From positions 1 through 64,000 of the forward strand of contig NZ_BOOB01000028.1 of the NCBI RefSeq assembly GCF_016863015.1: 64,000 bases of DNA, written 5' to 3'. The notes under the pieces were generated by a model. It did not search any database and was not told where the DNA came from. It saw only the letters and a list, made by a program, of their open reading frames with translations. The first letter of the stretch is position 1; each line of letters opens with the position of its first letter. A program made the translations under genes and the position numbers. Below are positions 44,644-54,472 of this stretch, one piece after another. The stretch is from Microbispora amethystogenes. GTDB taxonomy: Bacteria > Actinomycetota > Actinomycetes > Streptosporangiales > Streptosporangiaceae.

Positions 44644-46654
44644 CTTCCAGAGCCTGCCGCACGTCCGCGTCGTCCGGCGCCAGGTCCGCCGCCCGGAGGA
44701 GGTCGGCCTTGGCCGGTTCCCGCCTGCCCAGGGCGCGCAGTGCGACGGCCCGGTTGTACAGCAGCGCGGCGTCCTCGCCGAGTTCGAGCGCCCGGGTCAG
44801 GTCGGCCACGGCACCTTCGGGGTCTCCGGTCTCGAAGGCGAGGGCACCCCGGGCGGCCCACGCCGACGCCAGCGCGGGGTCCCGGTCCAGCGCGGCGTCG
44901 AGCGCCTTGCGCGCCTCGGCGTGCCTGCCCTCCGCCGCCTCCACCTGACCCAGCACGCACAGCAGATGGGCGTTTCCCGGATCCAGCGCCAGGCCCAGCT
45001 CCACGTCCTCCCTGGCCCTGCCGTACTCCCCGGCGGCGGTGAGCAGTCCCGCCCGGTTGACGTAGGCGAGTGCGAATCCGGGGTCCAGCTCCAGGGCGTG
45101 GTCCAGGTCGGCCAGCGCCCCCTCATGGTCCCCCTCGGCGAACCGGATCTCCGCCCGGTTGTAGTACGGCTCGGGGAAGGGCGGGCTCACCCGCATCGCG
45201 GTCTCGTAGTCGGCCGCCGCCTCGTCGTGCCTGCCGAGGCGGCACAGCAGGTTGCCGCGGTCGACGTAGTAGTCGGGATACTCCGGGTCGGCCTCGACCG
45301 CCGCCGTCAGGTCGGCCAGCGCCTCGTGCGGCCGCCCCAGCAGCACGCTCAACTGGGCCCGGTTGGCCCGCAGGACCAGCCGGTGGATGGGGTGCTCGCC
45401 GGGGTCCAGGTCGCGTTCCGCCAGCTCGATCGCCGCCTCGACGAGCCGGTACGCCTCGGTGAGCCGGCCGTGGCGGCTCACCACGAGCGCCTTGCCGTTG
45501 AGGTCGAAGCCCAGGTGGAAGGCGCGCAGCCGGCGGTCGGGCAGCAGAGAGGTGAGCGCCACCGCCTCGTTGATCCAGGCCAGCGCCTCGTCGGCGTCCC
45601 GCCGGGCCGGGTCGTGGTGACGGACCAGCAGCATCGCGGTGGCGTAGGCCGCGGTCGCCCGGTCCTTCGGGTCGACGATCTCCCTACGGGCCAGATCGAA
45701 CAGCGCGCGGGCCGCCTCCTCCCGCTCGGTGGCGCCGAGCGCGGACGCGGTGCCGTGCAGGATCCGCCACCACACCTCGGGGTCGGCCTCCCGCTCGATG
45801 ATCCGCAACGCCCGCTCGCCCAGCTCGGCGGCGGCGTGGTGGAAGCCTTCGGTCAGGCACCGGTCCACCGCGAAGGCGAACGCGTCGATCACCGCCCGTG
45901 GGTCGCCCCCCTGCTCCAGGTGACAGCGCTCGCGGTGGTAGGGGATCGCACCGAGCCGCGGCGCGACGAGCCCGGTCGCGGCCAGCGCGTCGGCCCTCTC
46001 CCGGTGCCTGCGGGCCCGTTCTCCGGGACTCGCCCGCTCGTACGGCTCGCGCACCGAGGGCGCGTCGCAGGTGCCGTCGAGCTCGACATAGTCCCCCTCG
46101 GCGTTCCCCTCGGTGACGTGGTCCCTCCTGGTGACCCGTCGCTCGGCGTACCGTTCGAGGGCGGCGGCCAGTTCGGGATCGGGATCGGCCGCGCAGACGA
46201 CGAGCGTGAGCAGGGCGGGGTCGAGGCGGCGGAGCAGGACGGTGAGAAGCTCGCGGTCGGTGTGGTCGGCGTGGTCCACCTGTTCCACGACGAGCGCGCG
46301 CGGCCCCCGCGCCGGGTAGTCGCGGAGGAACTCGGCCAGGCCGTTGGCGATGCGCAGCGTGCGCCGGGGCGCGGGCACCAGGATGCGCTGGCTCCTGGGC
46401 AGAGCGGCGGCGATCGACTGCCGCCGGGCCGGGACCACATCGCACAGGTCGGGGGCGGCCGCACGGATCTCGATGTCGTGCGCGGACACCAGGTCGGGCC
46501 GGTGCTCCAGGGCCCGCGGCACCAGCGCGTGCAGCAGTGCGCCCGCCGCGGTGTACGGCCCGCACCGCCGCCGGTGCGCGTCGATCGGAGGCAGCAGCGG
46601 CTCCGGGACCGGCTCCCCCGTCCAGTGTGTCGCCCTGATCCACAGATGGCGCAC
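44636..46654 (-). CDS. TPR protein with degenerate ATPase-like N-terminus
   Basis: A 672-residue cytoplasmic protein; GTG 46654 follows GGGGAGG. The N-terminal ~230 residues resemble a STAND/AAA-type module that lost its P-loop: no GxxxxGK is visible, yet a Walker-B-like strand remains ('RALVVEQVDHADHTDRELL', 'LTLVVCAADPDPEL'). From about 380 to the end there are at least eight TPR motifs ('PYYNRAEIRFAEGDHEGAL', 'AYVNRAGLLTAAGEYGRARE'). TPR arrays bind peptides or proteins. It lies 100 bases after the 24-residue peptide gene and overlaps the MFS gene. Role inferred: peptide receptor, chaperone or regulator. Confidence 0.85.
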   Translation of the reverse strand: MRHLWIRATHWTGEPVPEPLLPPIDAHRRRCGPYTAAGALLHALVPRALEHRPDLVSAHDIEIRAAAPDLCDVVPARRQSIAAALPRSQRILVPAPRRTLRIANGLAEFLRDYPARGPRALVVEQVDHADHTDRELLTVLLRRLDPALLTLVVCAADPDPELAAALERYAERRVTRRDHVTEGNAEGDYVELDGTCDAPSVREPYERASPGERARRHRERADALAATGLVAPRLGAIPYHRERCHLEQGGDPRAVIDAFAFAVDRCLTEGFHHAAAELGERALRIIEREADPEVWWRILHGTASALGATEREEAARALFDLARREIVDPKDRATAAYATAMLLVRHHDPARRDADEALAWINEAVALTSLLPDRRLRAFHLGFDLNGKALVVSRHGRLTEAYRLVEAAIELAERDLDPGEHPIHRLVLRANRAQLSVLLGRPHEALADLTAAVEADPEYPDYYVDRGNLLCRLGRHDEAAADYETAMRVSPPFPEPYYNRAEIRFAEGDHEGALADLDHALELDPGFALAYVNRAGLLTAAGEYGRAREDVELGLALDPGNAHLLCVLGQVEAAEGRHAEARKALDAALDRDPALASAWAARGALAFETGDPEGAVADLTRALELGEDAALLYNRAVALRALGRREPAKADLLRAADLAPDDADVRQALEDA

Positions 46655-46704
46655 GCGATCGGCCTCCCCGTGATCGGCGCCGGAAGATCCCCGCAGACAG
46701 AGAA

Positions 46705-46747
46705 CGGAGCCGGCGCCCCGGGTCGAACCCCTCGGACGCCGGCTCCG
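46705..46747 (-). terminator. Terminator/attenuator hairpin between the small peptide gene and the TPR gene
   Basis: Perfect 11-bp inverted repeat CGGAGCCGGCG (46705-46715) with CGCCGGCTCCG (46737-46747), starting seven bases after the peptide stop codon. It would let the short peptide message accumulate while only some transcription continues into the TPR-MFS genes. Confidence 0.7.
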
Positions 46748-46754
46748 TGATCGA

Positions 46755-46829
46755 TCAGGTCAGGTGCCGGGGACTGGCGGCGGCGGACAGCTTGGCCGTG
46801 CCAGGCTTGTGGACGATGATCTTCTTCAT
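46755..46829 (-). CDS. 24-residue basic peptide, putative RiPP-precursor-like or signal peptide gene
   Basis: ATG at 46829 preceded by AAGGGGGC at good spacing, stop at 46755; the product begins 'MKKIIVHK' and ends 'SPRHLT'. It is strongly basic at the N-terminus with a small Ser/Ala-rich centre and no cysteine, so lanthionine bridging is not expected. A plausible promoter lies directly upstream and a perfect hairpin directly downstream, which frames it as a small transcription unit at the head of the TPR-MFS operon. Too short for routine gene finders. Expression is not proven; the evidence is the ribosome binding site, promoter, hairpin and position. Confidence 0.6.
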   Translation of the reverse strand: MKKIIVHKPGTAKLSAAASPRHLT

Positions 46830-46863
46830 GGTGCCCCCTTCGACCATTGTTCGAATGAGGGAT

Positions 46864-46892
46864 ATATCAACACGAACGAGACCGGCCAACAA
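46864..46892 (-). promoter_or_regulatory. Predicted promoter of the peptide-TPR-MFS operon
   Basis: On the minus strand TTGTTG (46887-46892), 17 bp, then TGATAT (46864-46869), a near-consensus vegetative promoter about 35 bp upstream of the peptide start codon. Confidence 0.5.
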
Positions 46893-46928
46893 GGCTTGAT
46901 CGGGAAATGCCCATAGTCGGATAGCGCC

Positions 46929-48104
46929 TCAGTCGCCGATCAGGGCGTCCACGAAGACCTCGGGGTCGAACGGCGCGAGGTCGTCCGGGCCCTCGCCGAG
47001 GCCGACGAGCTTCACCGGCACGCCCAGCTCACGCTGGACCGAGATCACGATGCCGCCCTTGGCCGTGCCGTCCAGCTTGGTCAGGGCGATGCCGGTCACG
47101 TTGACCACCTCGGCGAAGACCTGGGCCTGGCGCATGCCGTTCTGGCCGGTGGTCGCGTCGAGGACGAGCAGCACCTCGTCCACCGTCGCCTTCTTCTCGA
47201 TGACCCGCTTGACCTTGCCCAGCTCGTCCATGAGGCCGGTCTTGGTGTGCAGCCGTCCCGCCGTGTCGATGATCACGGTGTCGGCCTTGTCCTCGATGCC
47301 CTTGGCCACGGCGTCGAACGCCACGGACGCCGGGTCGCCGCCCTCGGGGCCGCGTACGACGCCCGCGCCGACCCGGTCGCCCCACGTCTGGAGCTGGTCG
47401 GTCGCGGCGGCCCGGAACGTGTCGGCGGCGCCGAGCACGACCTTCCCGCCGTCGCCGACCAGCACCCGGGCGAGCTTGCCCGAGGTGGTGGTCTTGCCGG
47501 TGCCGTTGACGCCGACGACGAGCACGACGGCGGGCCGCTCACCGTGGGGCCGGGTGTGGAGGGTGCGGTCGAGGTCCGGCGCGACCTGCGTGAGCAGTTC
47601 CTCGCGCAGCAGCCTGCGCACCTCGTCCGGGGTGCGGCTGCCGAGCACCTTCACCTTCGTCCGGAGTTCCTCCACCATCGCGCGGGTGGGCGCGACGCCG
47701 ACGTCGGCGGTGATCAGAGTCTCCTCGATCTCGTCCCAGACGTCGTCGTCGAGCCGGTCCCGCGACAGCAGTTCGAGCAGTCCACGGCCGAGGACGTTCT
47801 GCGAGCGGGCCAGGCGGCTGCGCAGCCGGATCATCCGTCCCGCCGAGGGCGGCGGGACCTCGATCTCCGGAGCCTTGATCAGCTCCTCGATGGGGGGAGG
47901 CGGCAGCGTGGTCGTCGTGCCGCCGTCCTCCTCGCCCAGCCCTCCCTTGAGCGGCTCCTCGACGACGGGAGCCTTCGGCTCGGGCGGGGCCGGCGGCGCG
48001 GGCGGCAGGTCCTTCGCCTTCGGCCGGAACAGCAGCCACAGGCCACCCACCGCCAGTATGGCGACGATGGCCACGATCACGATGATGCCGAGGTAACCGT
48101 CCAC
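46929..48104 (-). CDS. ftsY: Signal recognition particle receptor FtsY
   Basis: A 391-residue GTPase from GTG 48104 (ATG 48125 adds seven residues). N-terminal membrane helix 'YLGIIVIVAIVAILAVGGLW', a charged Pro/Glu-rich A domain, then the N and G domains: G1 'GVNGTGKTTTSGKLA', 'VVLGAADTFRAAA', 'VIIDTAGRLHTK' and 'LTKLDGTAKGG'. It docks SRP-bound ribosomes to the SecYEG translocon. An N-terminal helix is usual in actinobacterial FtsY. It follows smc on the same strand with 110 bases between. Confidence 0.97.
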   Translation of the reverse strand: MDGYLGIIVIVAIVAILAVGGLWLLFRPKAKDLPPAPPAPPEPKAPVVEEPLKGGLGEEDGGTTTTLPPPPIEELIKAPEIEVPPPSAGRMIRLRSRLARSQNVLGRGLLELLSRDRLDDDVWDEIEETLITADVGVAPTRAMVEELRTKVKVLGSRTPDEVRRLLREELLTQVAPDLDRTLHTRPHGERPAVVLVVGVNGTGKTTTSGKLARVLVGDGGKVVLGAADTFRAAATDQLQTWGDRVGAGVVRGPEGGDPASVAFDAVAKGIEDKADTVIIDTAGRLHTKTGLMDELGKVKRVIEKKATVDEVLLVLDATTGQNGMRQAQVFAEVVNVTGIALTKLDGTAKGGIVISVQRELGVPVKLVGLGEGPDDLAPFDPEVFVDALIGD

Positions 48105-48214
48105 ACCATGCAGTTTCCCAGACAACCGGCAGTGCTCGGTCGCGCGGACCCGCCCGTCGCGCGCCTCCGCCGCGCCACGGCCCCGGGTTCACGCCGCAGT
48201 CCGGGACCTGGTTG

Positions 48215-51200
48215 CTACACCTTCTCCCGCAGGCGCTGGCTCACGACCTGGGTGACGCCGTCGCCGCGCATCGACACACCGTAGAGCGCGTCGGCGATCT
48301 CCATCGTGCGCTTCTGGTGGGTGATCACGATGAGCTGTGAGGCTTGTCTCAGTTCCTCGAAGAGAGTCAGCAGCCGCTGGGTGTTGGTGTCGTCGAGGGC
48401 CGCTTCGACCTCGTCCATCACGTAGAACGGCGACGGGCGGGCCTTGAAGATCGAGATCAGGAACGCCACCGCCGTCAGCGACCGCTCGCCGCCGGACAGC
48501 AACGACAGCCGCTTGACCTTCTTGCCGGGCGGCCGGGCCTCGACCTCGACCCCGGTGGTCAGCATGTCGGAGGGGTCGGTGAGCAGCAGCCGGCCCTCCC
48601 CGCCGGGGAAGACCCGGCCGAAGATCTGCTCGAACTCGCGCGCCACGTCCTCGTACGCCGCCGCGAAGACCTGCTCGACCCGGTCGTCGACCTCCTTGAC
48701 CACCAGCAGCAGGTCGCGCCGGGTCTTCTTGAGGTCCTCCAGCTGGGAGGTGAGGAAGGCGTGCCGTTCCTCCAGCGCGGCGAACTCCTCCAGCGCCAGC
48801 GGGTTGACCTTGCCGAGCTGGGTCATCTGCCGCTCGGCCGTCCTCGCCCGTTTCTCCTGCTCCTCCCGCACGTACGGCACGGGCGGCTCGCCCGGCACCG
48901 GCGCCGTGGGGCCGTACTCGGCGAGGAGGGGTTCCAGCTCGATGCCGTACTCCTCCAGGGCCCGCTGCTCCATCTGCTCCAGGCGCAGCCGCCGCTCCGT
49001 CCTCGCCATCTCGCTGCCGTGGACCCGGTTGACCAGGGCGTCCAGCTCGGAGCCGAGCTCGCGGACACGCAGGCGCACCTGCTTGAGCTCGGCGTCGATC
49101 TGCCCGCGGGCCCGCTCGGCCTCGTCGCGCTCCTCGGCGGCCCGCGCGAGTGAGCCCTCCAGGGCGGTCAGCGCGGTGCGGGCGCCCTCGGCGACCGCGG
49201 CGGCGATCTCGGCCTGCCTGCGCCGGCGTTCCCGGTCGGCCGCGGCCCGCGCGCGGTCCTGCCGCTCCCGCTGGGCCGCGCGGAGCAGGGCGTCGGCACG
49301 GCCCGCGATGCCCCGCGCCCGCTCCTCCGCCGTACGGACGGTCAGCCGGGCCTCCATCTCGGCCTGGCGGGTGACGCCGCAGACGGCGGCGAGATCGTCG
49401 CGGGTGTCGGTGGTCGGCTCCGCCTCCAGCTCGGCGGCGTACTCCGCCTCGGCGAGCTGTTCCTCCAGCTCCACCACCACGGCCTGGGCCTGTTCGCGGG
49501 CCTCTTCCGCGTCGCGCACCGACCCGCCCAGCCGCGCCGCCTCGTCCTGGGCGGCCTTGACGGCGGCCTCCAGCCGGGCGAGCTGCTTGGCCGCCGCCGC
49601 GGCCTTCTGGTCGGCCTCCCGCTGCCTGCCGCGCAGCCGGTCGAGCACCGCCTGCGCCGCGTTCAGCCGGTTCTGGGCGTCGTTGACGCCGCTCTGGGCG
49701 GCGCTCACACCGCTCTGCGCCTCGGCCACCCGCGCCTGGGCCTCCTCCAGCGCGAGCTGGCACTCCCGCTCGGCGGCCACGGCCTCCGCGAGCGCCTCGG
49801 CGTGCCGCTCGGCCCCGGCCCTGGCGGTGGCCAGGTCGGCGGCGGCCTCGTCGAGGGCGGTCCGCATCTGCAGCAGCGAGGACCCGCCGCCGGAGCCGCC
49901 GTGCGCCGCGTGGACCCCGAGCAGGTCGCCCGACGTGGTGACGGCCCGCAGGTCCGGATGGGAGTCCACGACCTTGCGCGCGGCCGGCAGGTCGGGCACC
50001 ACGACCACGTCGGACAGCAGCGCCTCCACCGCCGGGCGCAGCTCGTCCGGCACGGCCACCAGGTCGGCCGCCCACTCCGCGCCCGCGACGGGCGGCTCCG
50101 GCCGGTCGTATGTCTCGTGCCGGTCGGCCGCGACGAGCAGGGCGGCGCGTCCGGCGCCGGTCTCGCGCAGGTGCTCCACGGCCGCCACGGCCGCGGTGAG
50201 CGAGGCGACGGCCACGCCGTCCACGGCCAGCACGGCCGCGACGGCGGCCTCAGCCCCGGGCCGTACGGCCAGCAGCGTGGCGACGGGGCCGAGCATCCCG
50301 GGCAGGCCCGCCCCGAGCAGCGCGGCGGCCCCGTCGGCGCCTCCGGCGAGGCTCATCTCCAGGGCCTCGCACCGCGCCTGCAGGGCGGCGACGGCACGCT
50401 GCGACTCGGAGTCGGCGGCGCGGGCGGCGCCGACGGCGGCCTTCGCGGCGGCCAGCGCGGCGACGGGCGCGGACAGGGCGGCCCGCTCCCGCTCCACCAC
50501 AGCCCCGGCCTGCTCCGCGACGGCCCTGGCCTCCTCCACCGCGGCGCGGGCGAGGCCGACGCCCTCCTGCGCGGTCTCCAGCTCGGCGGCGAGCTCGGGG
50601 TCGGCCGGTGGCTCGTCGAGCGCGCCCGTGTCCAGCTCGTCCTGGGCCCGCTCGGCGCGGCGGGTGGCGTCCTCGACGGCCTTGGTGAGCCGGCCGATCT
50701 CGTCCCCGGCGGCCCTGGCCCGGCTCCTGGCCGACTCGACCTGGCCGCGCAGCCGGGCGAGCGCCTCCCTGCGGTCGGCCGCGGCGCGGGCGGCGACCGA
50801 AAGGCGCCGTTCCTCGGCGGCGAGGGCCTCCTCGGCCTCGGCGCGGACCTCGACGGCGGCGGCGAGCCGCTCGCGCGCCTCGTCCAGCTCGGCGGCCAGC
50901 ACCCGCTCCTGCTCGCGCACCTCGGCGGCCTCGCGCTCCAGGTCCTCCGGATCGCGCCCGCGCCGTTCGACGGACGCGGCGTCGGCGGCGTGCCGCCTGC
51001 GCTCGGCCGCCAGGCTCTCCACGCCGCGCAGCCGCTCCCGCAGGGCCGAGAGGTGGTAGAAGGTCTCCTGGGCCGCCTTCAGCCGCGGCTGGGCCTCGTT
51101 CTCCGCGGCCTCCAGCTCGGTCTCCCGCCGCTGCCCCTCGGCCAGCTCGGCCTCCACCCGGGCCCGCCTGGCCTGTACGGCCGCCTCGTCGGCCTCCTCG

Positions 51201-51928
51201 CGCTGCAGGGTGTCGCGGAGGGTCACGACGTCGTCGGCGAGCAGGCGCAGCCGCGCGTCGCGCAGGTCGGCCTGGATCACGGCCGCCTTCCTCGCGATCT
51301 CGGCCTGCCGGCCGAGCGGCTTGAGCTGGCGGCGCAGCTCGGCCACGAGGTCCTGGACGCGGGTGAGGTTGGCCTGCATCGCGTCGAGCTTGCGGAGCGC
51401 CTTCTCCTTGCGCTTGCGGTGCTTGAGCACGCCGGCGGCCTCTTCGATGAACGCCCTGCGCTCCTCGGGCCCGGCGTGCAGCACCTGGTCGAGCTGGCCC
51501 TGGCCGACGATGACGTGCATCTCCCGGCCGATGCCGGAGTCGGAGAGCAGCTCCTGGATGTCGAGCAGGCGGCAGGTGTCGCCGTTGATGGCGTACTCGC
51601 TCTGGCCCGACCGGAACATCAGCCGGCTGATCGTGACCTCGGTGTAGTCGATCGGCAGCGCACCGTCACCGTTGTCGATCGTCAGGGTGACCTCGGCGCG
51701 GCCGAGGGGCGGGCGGCTGGAGGTGCCCGCGAAGATGACGTCCTCCATCTTGCCGCCGCGCAGCGACTTGGCGCTGTGCTCGCCCATCACCCAGGCGAGG
51801 GCGTCGACGACGTTGGACTTGCCGGAGCCGTTGGGGCCGACGACCGCCGTGATGCCGGGCTCGAAACGGAGGGTGGTGGCCGAGGCGAACGACTTGAAGC
51901 CGCGTAAGGTGAGCGTCTTCAGGTACAC
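48215..51928 (-). CDS. smc: Chromosome segregation ATPase SMC
   Basis: A 1237-residue SMC protein from GTG 51928, which has GAGGGGGG upstream and gives the standard N-terminus ('YLKTLTLRGFKSFA'). Walker A 'GPNGSGKSN' is at 31-39, a long coiled coil follows, the hinge lies near the middle, and the signature 'LSGGE' starts at residue 1144 followed by Walker B 'FYVMDEVEAALDDTN'. It loads at parS via ParB and compacts the chromosome with ScpA/ScpB. A 36-residue N-terminal extension in the frame (to 52036) is Pro/Arg-rich and not used. Confidence 0.97.
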   Translation of the reverse strand: MYLKTLTLRGFKSFASATTLRFEPGITAVVGPNGSGKSNVVDALAWVMGEHSAKSLRGGKMEDVIFAGTSSRPPLGRAEVTLTIDNGDGALPIDYTEVTISRLMFRSGQSEYAINGDTCRLLDIQELLSDSGIGREMHVIVGQGQLDQVLHAGPEERRAFIEEAAGVLKHRKRKEKALRKLDAMQANLTRVQDLVAELRRQLKPLGRQAEIARKAAVIQADLRDARLRLLADDVVTLRDTLQREEADEAAVQARRARVEAELAEGQRRETELEAAENEAQPRLKAAQETFYHLSALRERLRGVESLAAERRRHAADAASVERRGRDPEDLEREAAEVREQERVLAAELDEARERLAAAVEVRAEAEEALAAEERRLSVAARAAADRREALARLRGQVESARSRARAAGDEIGRLTKAVEDATRRAERAQDELDTGALDEPPADPELAAELETAQEGVGLARAAVEEARAVAEQAGAVVERERAALSAPVAALAAAKAAVGAARAADSESQRAVAALQARCEALEMSLAGGADGAAALLGAGLPGMLGPVATLLAVRPGAEAAVAAVLAVDGVAVASLTAAVAAVEHLRETGAGRAALLVAADRHETYDRPEPPVAGAEWAADLVAVPDELRPAVEALLSDVVVVPDLPAARKVVDSHPDLRAVTTSGDLLGVHAAHGGSGGGSSLLQMRTALDEAAADLATARAGAERHAEALAEAVAAERECQLALEEAQARVAEAQSGVSAAQSGVNDAQNRLNAAQAVLDRLRGRQREADQKAAAAAKQLARLEAAVKAAQDEAARLGGSVRDAEEAREQAQAVVVELEEQLAEAEYAAELEAEPTTDTRDDLAAVCGVTRQAEMEARLTVRTAEERARGIAGRADALLRAAQRERQDRARAAADRERRRRQAEIAAAVAEGARTALTALEGSLARAAEERDEAERARGQIDAELKQVRLRVRELGSELDALVNRVHGSEMARTERRLRLEQMEQRALEEYGIELEPLLAEYGPTAPVPGEPPVPYVREEQEKRARTAERQMTQLGKVNPLALEEFAALEERHAFLTSQLEDLKKTRRDLLLVVKEVDDRVEQVFAAAYEDVAREFEQIFGRVFPGGEGRLLLTDPSDMLTTGVEVEARPPGKKVKRLSLLSGGERSLTAVAFLISIFKARPSPFYVMDEVEAALDDTNTQRLLTLFEELRQASQLIVITHQKRTMEIADALYGVSMRGDGVTQVVSQRLREKV

Positions 51929-52117
51929 GTCCGCCCCCCTCGGTGCCGCCCGTCGGCTGGGGGGAAAGACTACAGGTCCCGGCGCCGGAGTACGCGGAAT
52001 AGACGCCGCTCGACGTCCGGCCTCCCGGGGAGGCAATTCCCGTGGGACAGTCCCGGAAATGGCAAGGGACGCCTTTGCGGGGCGTCCCTACAATCCTTTT
52101 CCCGTTCCGCCGGTCCC

Positions 52118-52312
52118 CTAGGTGAGAGCCGGCTCGCGATCCTGCAGCCGGACCAGGGCCTCATCACGAGTTTGCGCTTCGAGCGCGTCGTTCTGGGCCT
52201 GGAGCCGGTTGAGTTCTGCCTCGAGGTCGCGGATGCGCTGCTGGAGGCGACGCATTTCCGAGATCATTCGAGGATCAGGACCGCCGACGTGGCCGAGTAG
52301 AGCCTTCGCCAT
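52118..52312 (-). CDS. Small coiled-coil protein, unknown function
   Basis: A 64-residue protein with a single leucine-rich coiled coil ('ISEMRRLQQRIRDLEAELNRLQAQ') followed by a charged tail. Similar short proteins sit next to smc or acyP in related actinobacteria. A TATATT hexamer at 52468-52473 (minus strand) may be its -10 region. No further function can be read from it. Confidence 0.7.
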   Translation of the reverse strand: MAKALLGHVGGPDPRMISEMRRLQQRIRDLEAELNRLQAQNDALEAQTRDEALVRLQDREPALT

Positions 52313-52500
52313 AGTAAAGGGTCCTCCACGCTGAGTGACCAGACTGGTTCGCGCACTTCATGCCGCGGGAGGGGTGCGCGTGGTTCCTCTCAAGAGTCGC
52401 ACCGGCATTGGAGACGGTCAAGTTGAACGCTCCGCACGATGAAGCCGGTGGGCACTCTCGCTAGGTAAATATACCGGATTTACGGGGTTTGAGGGAAGCC

Positions 52501-52770
52501 CTACCTCTCGACAAACCCGGCGATACTCCGCTTCGCTTCGCTCCAGCGCTCGACCACCCCCTCGACGTGGCCGGGCGTGTCACCGGTGCGTAACAGGTCC
52601 AGGAGCTTGTCGCACGACTCCCTGGGACCTTCGGCGACGACCTCGACCCTTCCGTCGGCCAGGTTCGCGGCCCACCCGACCAGCCCGAGTTCCAGCGCGC
52701 GGGCGCGGGTCCACCAGCGGAACCCCACACCCTGCACCCGTCCCCGGACCCATGCCGTCAACCGAATCAC
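52501..52770 (-). CDS. Acylphosphatase
   Basis: An 89-residue acylphosphatase. Catalytic R18 in '[11 protein letters not shown]' and N36 in '[13 protein letters not shown]' are both present, and length is canonical. It hydrolyses carboxyl-phosphate bonds in acyl phosphates such as acetyl- or carbamoyl-phosphate. It sits in the conserved smc-acyP-mutM-rnc order of actinobacteria. Confidence 0.95.
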   Translation of the reverse strand: MIRLTAWVRGRVQGVGFRWWTRARALELGLVGWAANLADGRVEVVAEGPRESCDKLLDLLRTGDTPGHVEGVVERWSEAKRSIAGFVER

Positions 52771-52818
52771 GAATACAAGTATCCAGATCGGCTCCGGCCG
52801 CGATCGCCGGGGGTCGGG

Positions 52819-53703
52819 CTAGGGGCGGGCGTTCCTCGGGCGGGGCTGGCACTTCGGGCAGCTGTAGGAGGAGCGGTTCATGAACGCCTCCCGCCTGACC
52901 GGCGTGCCGCAGCGGCGGCAGGGCTCGTCGCGCCTGCCGTAGACGGCGAGCGACCGGTCGAAGTAGCCGCTCTCGCCGTTCACGTTGACGTACAGGCTGT
53001 CGAAGGACGTGCCGCCCTCGCCGAGGGCCTCGGTCATGACGGCCCGGGCCGCCGCGAGCAACTCGAAGATCTTCGGCCGGCTCAGCGTCTCGGTCGGGCG
53101 CGCCCAGTGCAGCCGCGCCCGCCACAACGCCTCGTCCGCGTAGATGTTGCCGACCCCGCTGATCAGCGACTGGTCGAGCAGCGCCCGCTTGATCCCCGTA
53201 CGGCGCAGCCGCAGCCGGACGGCGAACTCGGCGTCGTCGAAGGCGTCCTCCAGCGGGTCGGCGGCGATGTGCGCGACCGGCTCGGGCACCGCCCGGCCCC
53301 GGCCGGCGGTCATCGGGGCGACCAGCAGGTGCCCGAAGGTGCGCTGGTCGACGAAACGTAACTCCAGGCCGCCGTCGGCGAAGCCCATGCGCACCCGCAG
53401 GTGCTTCTCGATCGGCGCCATCGGGTCCACGACGAGAAGCTGGCCGCTCATGCCGAGGTGGGCGAGCAGCGCCTCCCCCGCCTCCTCGGTCTCCGTAGGA
53501 GGGCCGTCGAGCAGGGGCAGCCACAGGTACTTGCCCCTGCGCTCCGCCGAGGCGAGGGTGCGGCCCTTGAGCTGGGCGGCGAGATCGCCGGGGTTGCGGC
53601 GGACCGCGCGGGGATTGAGCACCTCGGCCGCGGCGACCGTACGGCCGGCGACCCAGCGCTCCAGGCCCCGGCGTACGACCTCGACCTCGGGCAGTTCGGG
53701 CAT
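52819..53703 (-). CDS. mutM: Formamidopyrimidine-DNA glycosylase
   Basis: A 294-residue bifunctional base-excision repair enzyme (Fpg). Start '[17 protein letters not shown]' supplies the catalytic P2 and E3 after Met removal; the helix-two-turn-helix contains '[20 protein letters not shown]'; the C-terminal zinc finger is 'CRRCG...CPKCQ' with Cys spacing 2-16-2. It removes 8-oxoguanine and cuts the abasic site. Typically co-transcribed after rnc, as here. Confidence 0.97.
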   Translation of the reverse strand: MPELPEVEVVRRGLERWVAGRTVAAAEVLNPRAVRRNPGDLAAQLKGRTLASAERRGKYLWLPLLDGPPTETEEAGEALLAHLGMSGQLLVVDPMAPIEKHLRVRMGFADGGLELRFVDQRTFGHLLVAPMTAGRGRAVPEPVAHIAADPLEDAFDDAEFAVRLRLRRTGIKRALLDQSLISGVGNIYADEALWRARLHWARPTETLSRPKIFELLAAARAVMTEALGEGGTSFDSLYVNVNGESGYFDRSLAVYGRRDEPCRRCGTPVRREAFMNRSSYSCPKCQPRPRNARP

Positions 53704-53722
53704 GTTCCCTCCCCGGGCGGGG

Positions 53723-54472
53723 TCAGGCGCGGACGGGCCCGGCGCCCTCGCGGGCGTCGCGCAGCGCGCGGATCGCGGTCCAGGCCGCCTCGGCCGCCTG
53801 CTGCTCGGCCTCCTTCTTGCTGCGACCGGCGCCCTTGCCGTACTCCTTGCCGCCCACGCGCACGACGGCCGAGAAGGACTTGGCGTGGTCGGGCCCGCTC
53901 TCGTCGACGTGATACTCCGGCACGCCGAGCATCTCGGCGGCGGTGAGCTCCTGCAGGGAGGTCTTCCAGTCGAGTCCGGCGCCGAGTGACGCCGACCGCG
54001 TGATGAGCGGGTCGAACAGCAGGTGGACGACGCGGAACGCCTCGTCCAGGCCCTTGTCGACGTACACGGTGCCGATCAGGGCCTCCAGCGTGTCGGCCAG
54101 GATGGACGACTTGTCCCGTCCGCCGGTGCCCTCCTCGCCGCGGCCGAGCCGCAGGTACTTGCCGAGGTCGAGCGCCCTGGCGACGTCCGCGAGCGCCCGC
54201 ATGTTGACCACGGCGGCGCGCAGCTTCGCGAGCTGGCCCTCCGGCAGGTCCGGGTGGTTGCGGAACAGCGTGTCCGTCACCACCAGGCCCAGCACCGAGT
54301 CACCCAGGAACTCCAGGCGCTCGTTGGTCGGCAGGCCGCCGTTCTCGTACGCGTACGAGCGGTGCGTCAGCGCCCGCTCCAGGATTCCGGTGCTGAGCCG
54401 GACGTCCAGCACCTGGTGAAGCTCGTCTCTGGCGATCTCGACGGGCACGGGTTTCGCCGATGGTGCGGCCAT
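53723..54472 (-). CDS. rnc: Ribonuclease III
   Basis: A 249-residue dsRNA endonuclease from ATG 54472, with GGGAGGA five bases upstream. Signature '[18 protein letters not shown]' with metal ligands E54 and D58; second acidic pair in '[13 protein letters not shown]'; a C-terminal double-stranded-RNA-binding domain ('[20 protein letters not shown]', '[18 protein letters not shown]'). It processes rRNA precursors and structured mRNAs. The frame upstream to 54655 has no homology-like content. Confidence 0.97.
   Translation of the reverse strand: MAAPSAKPVPVEIARDELHQVLDVRLSTGILERALTHRSYAYENGGLPTNERLEFLGDSVLGLVVTDTLFRNHPDLPEGQLAKLRAAVVNMRALADVARALDLGKYLRLGRGEEGTGGRDKSSILADTLEALIGTVYVDKGLDEAFRVVHLLFDPLITRSASLGAGLDWKTSLQELTAAEMLGVPEYHVDESGPDHAKSFSAVVRVGGKEYGKGAGRSKKEAEQQAAEAAWTAIRALRDAREGAGPVRA

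Noticed and set aside
46705-46747. tRNA-like T-arm (GGTTCGACCC on the minus strand)
   Set aside because: Only 43 bases form a single hairpin; there is no D-arm or anticodon arm, so it is a terminator-type structure.
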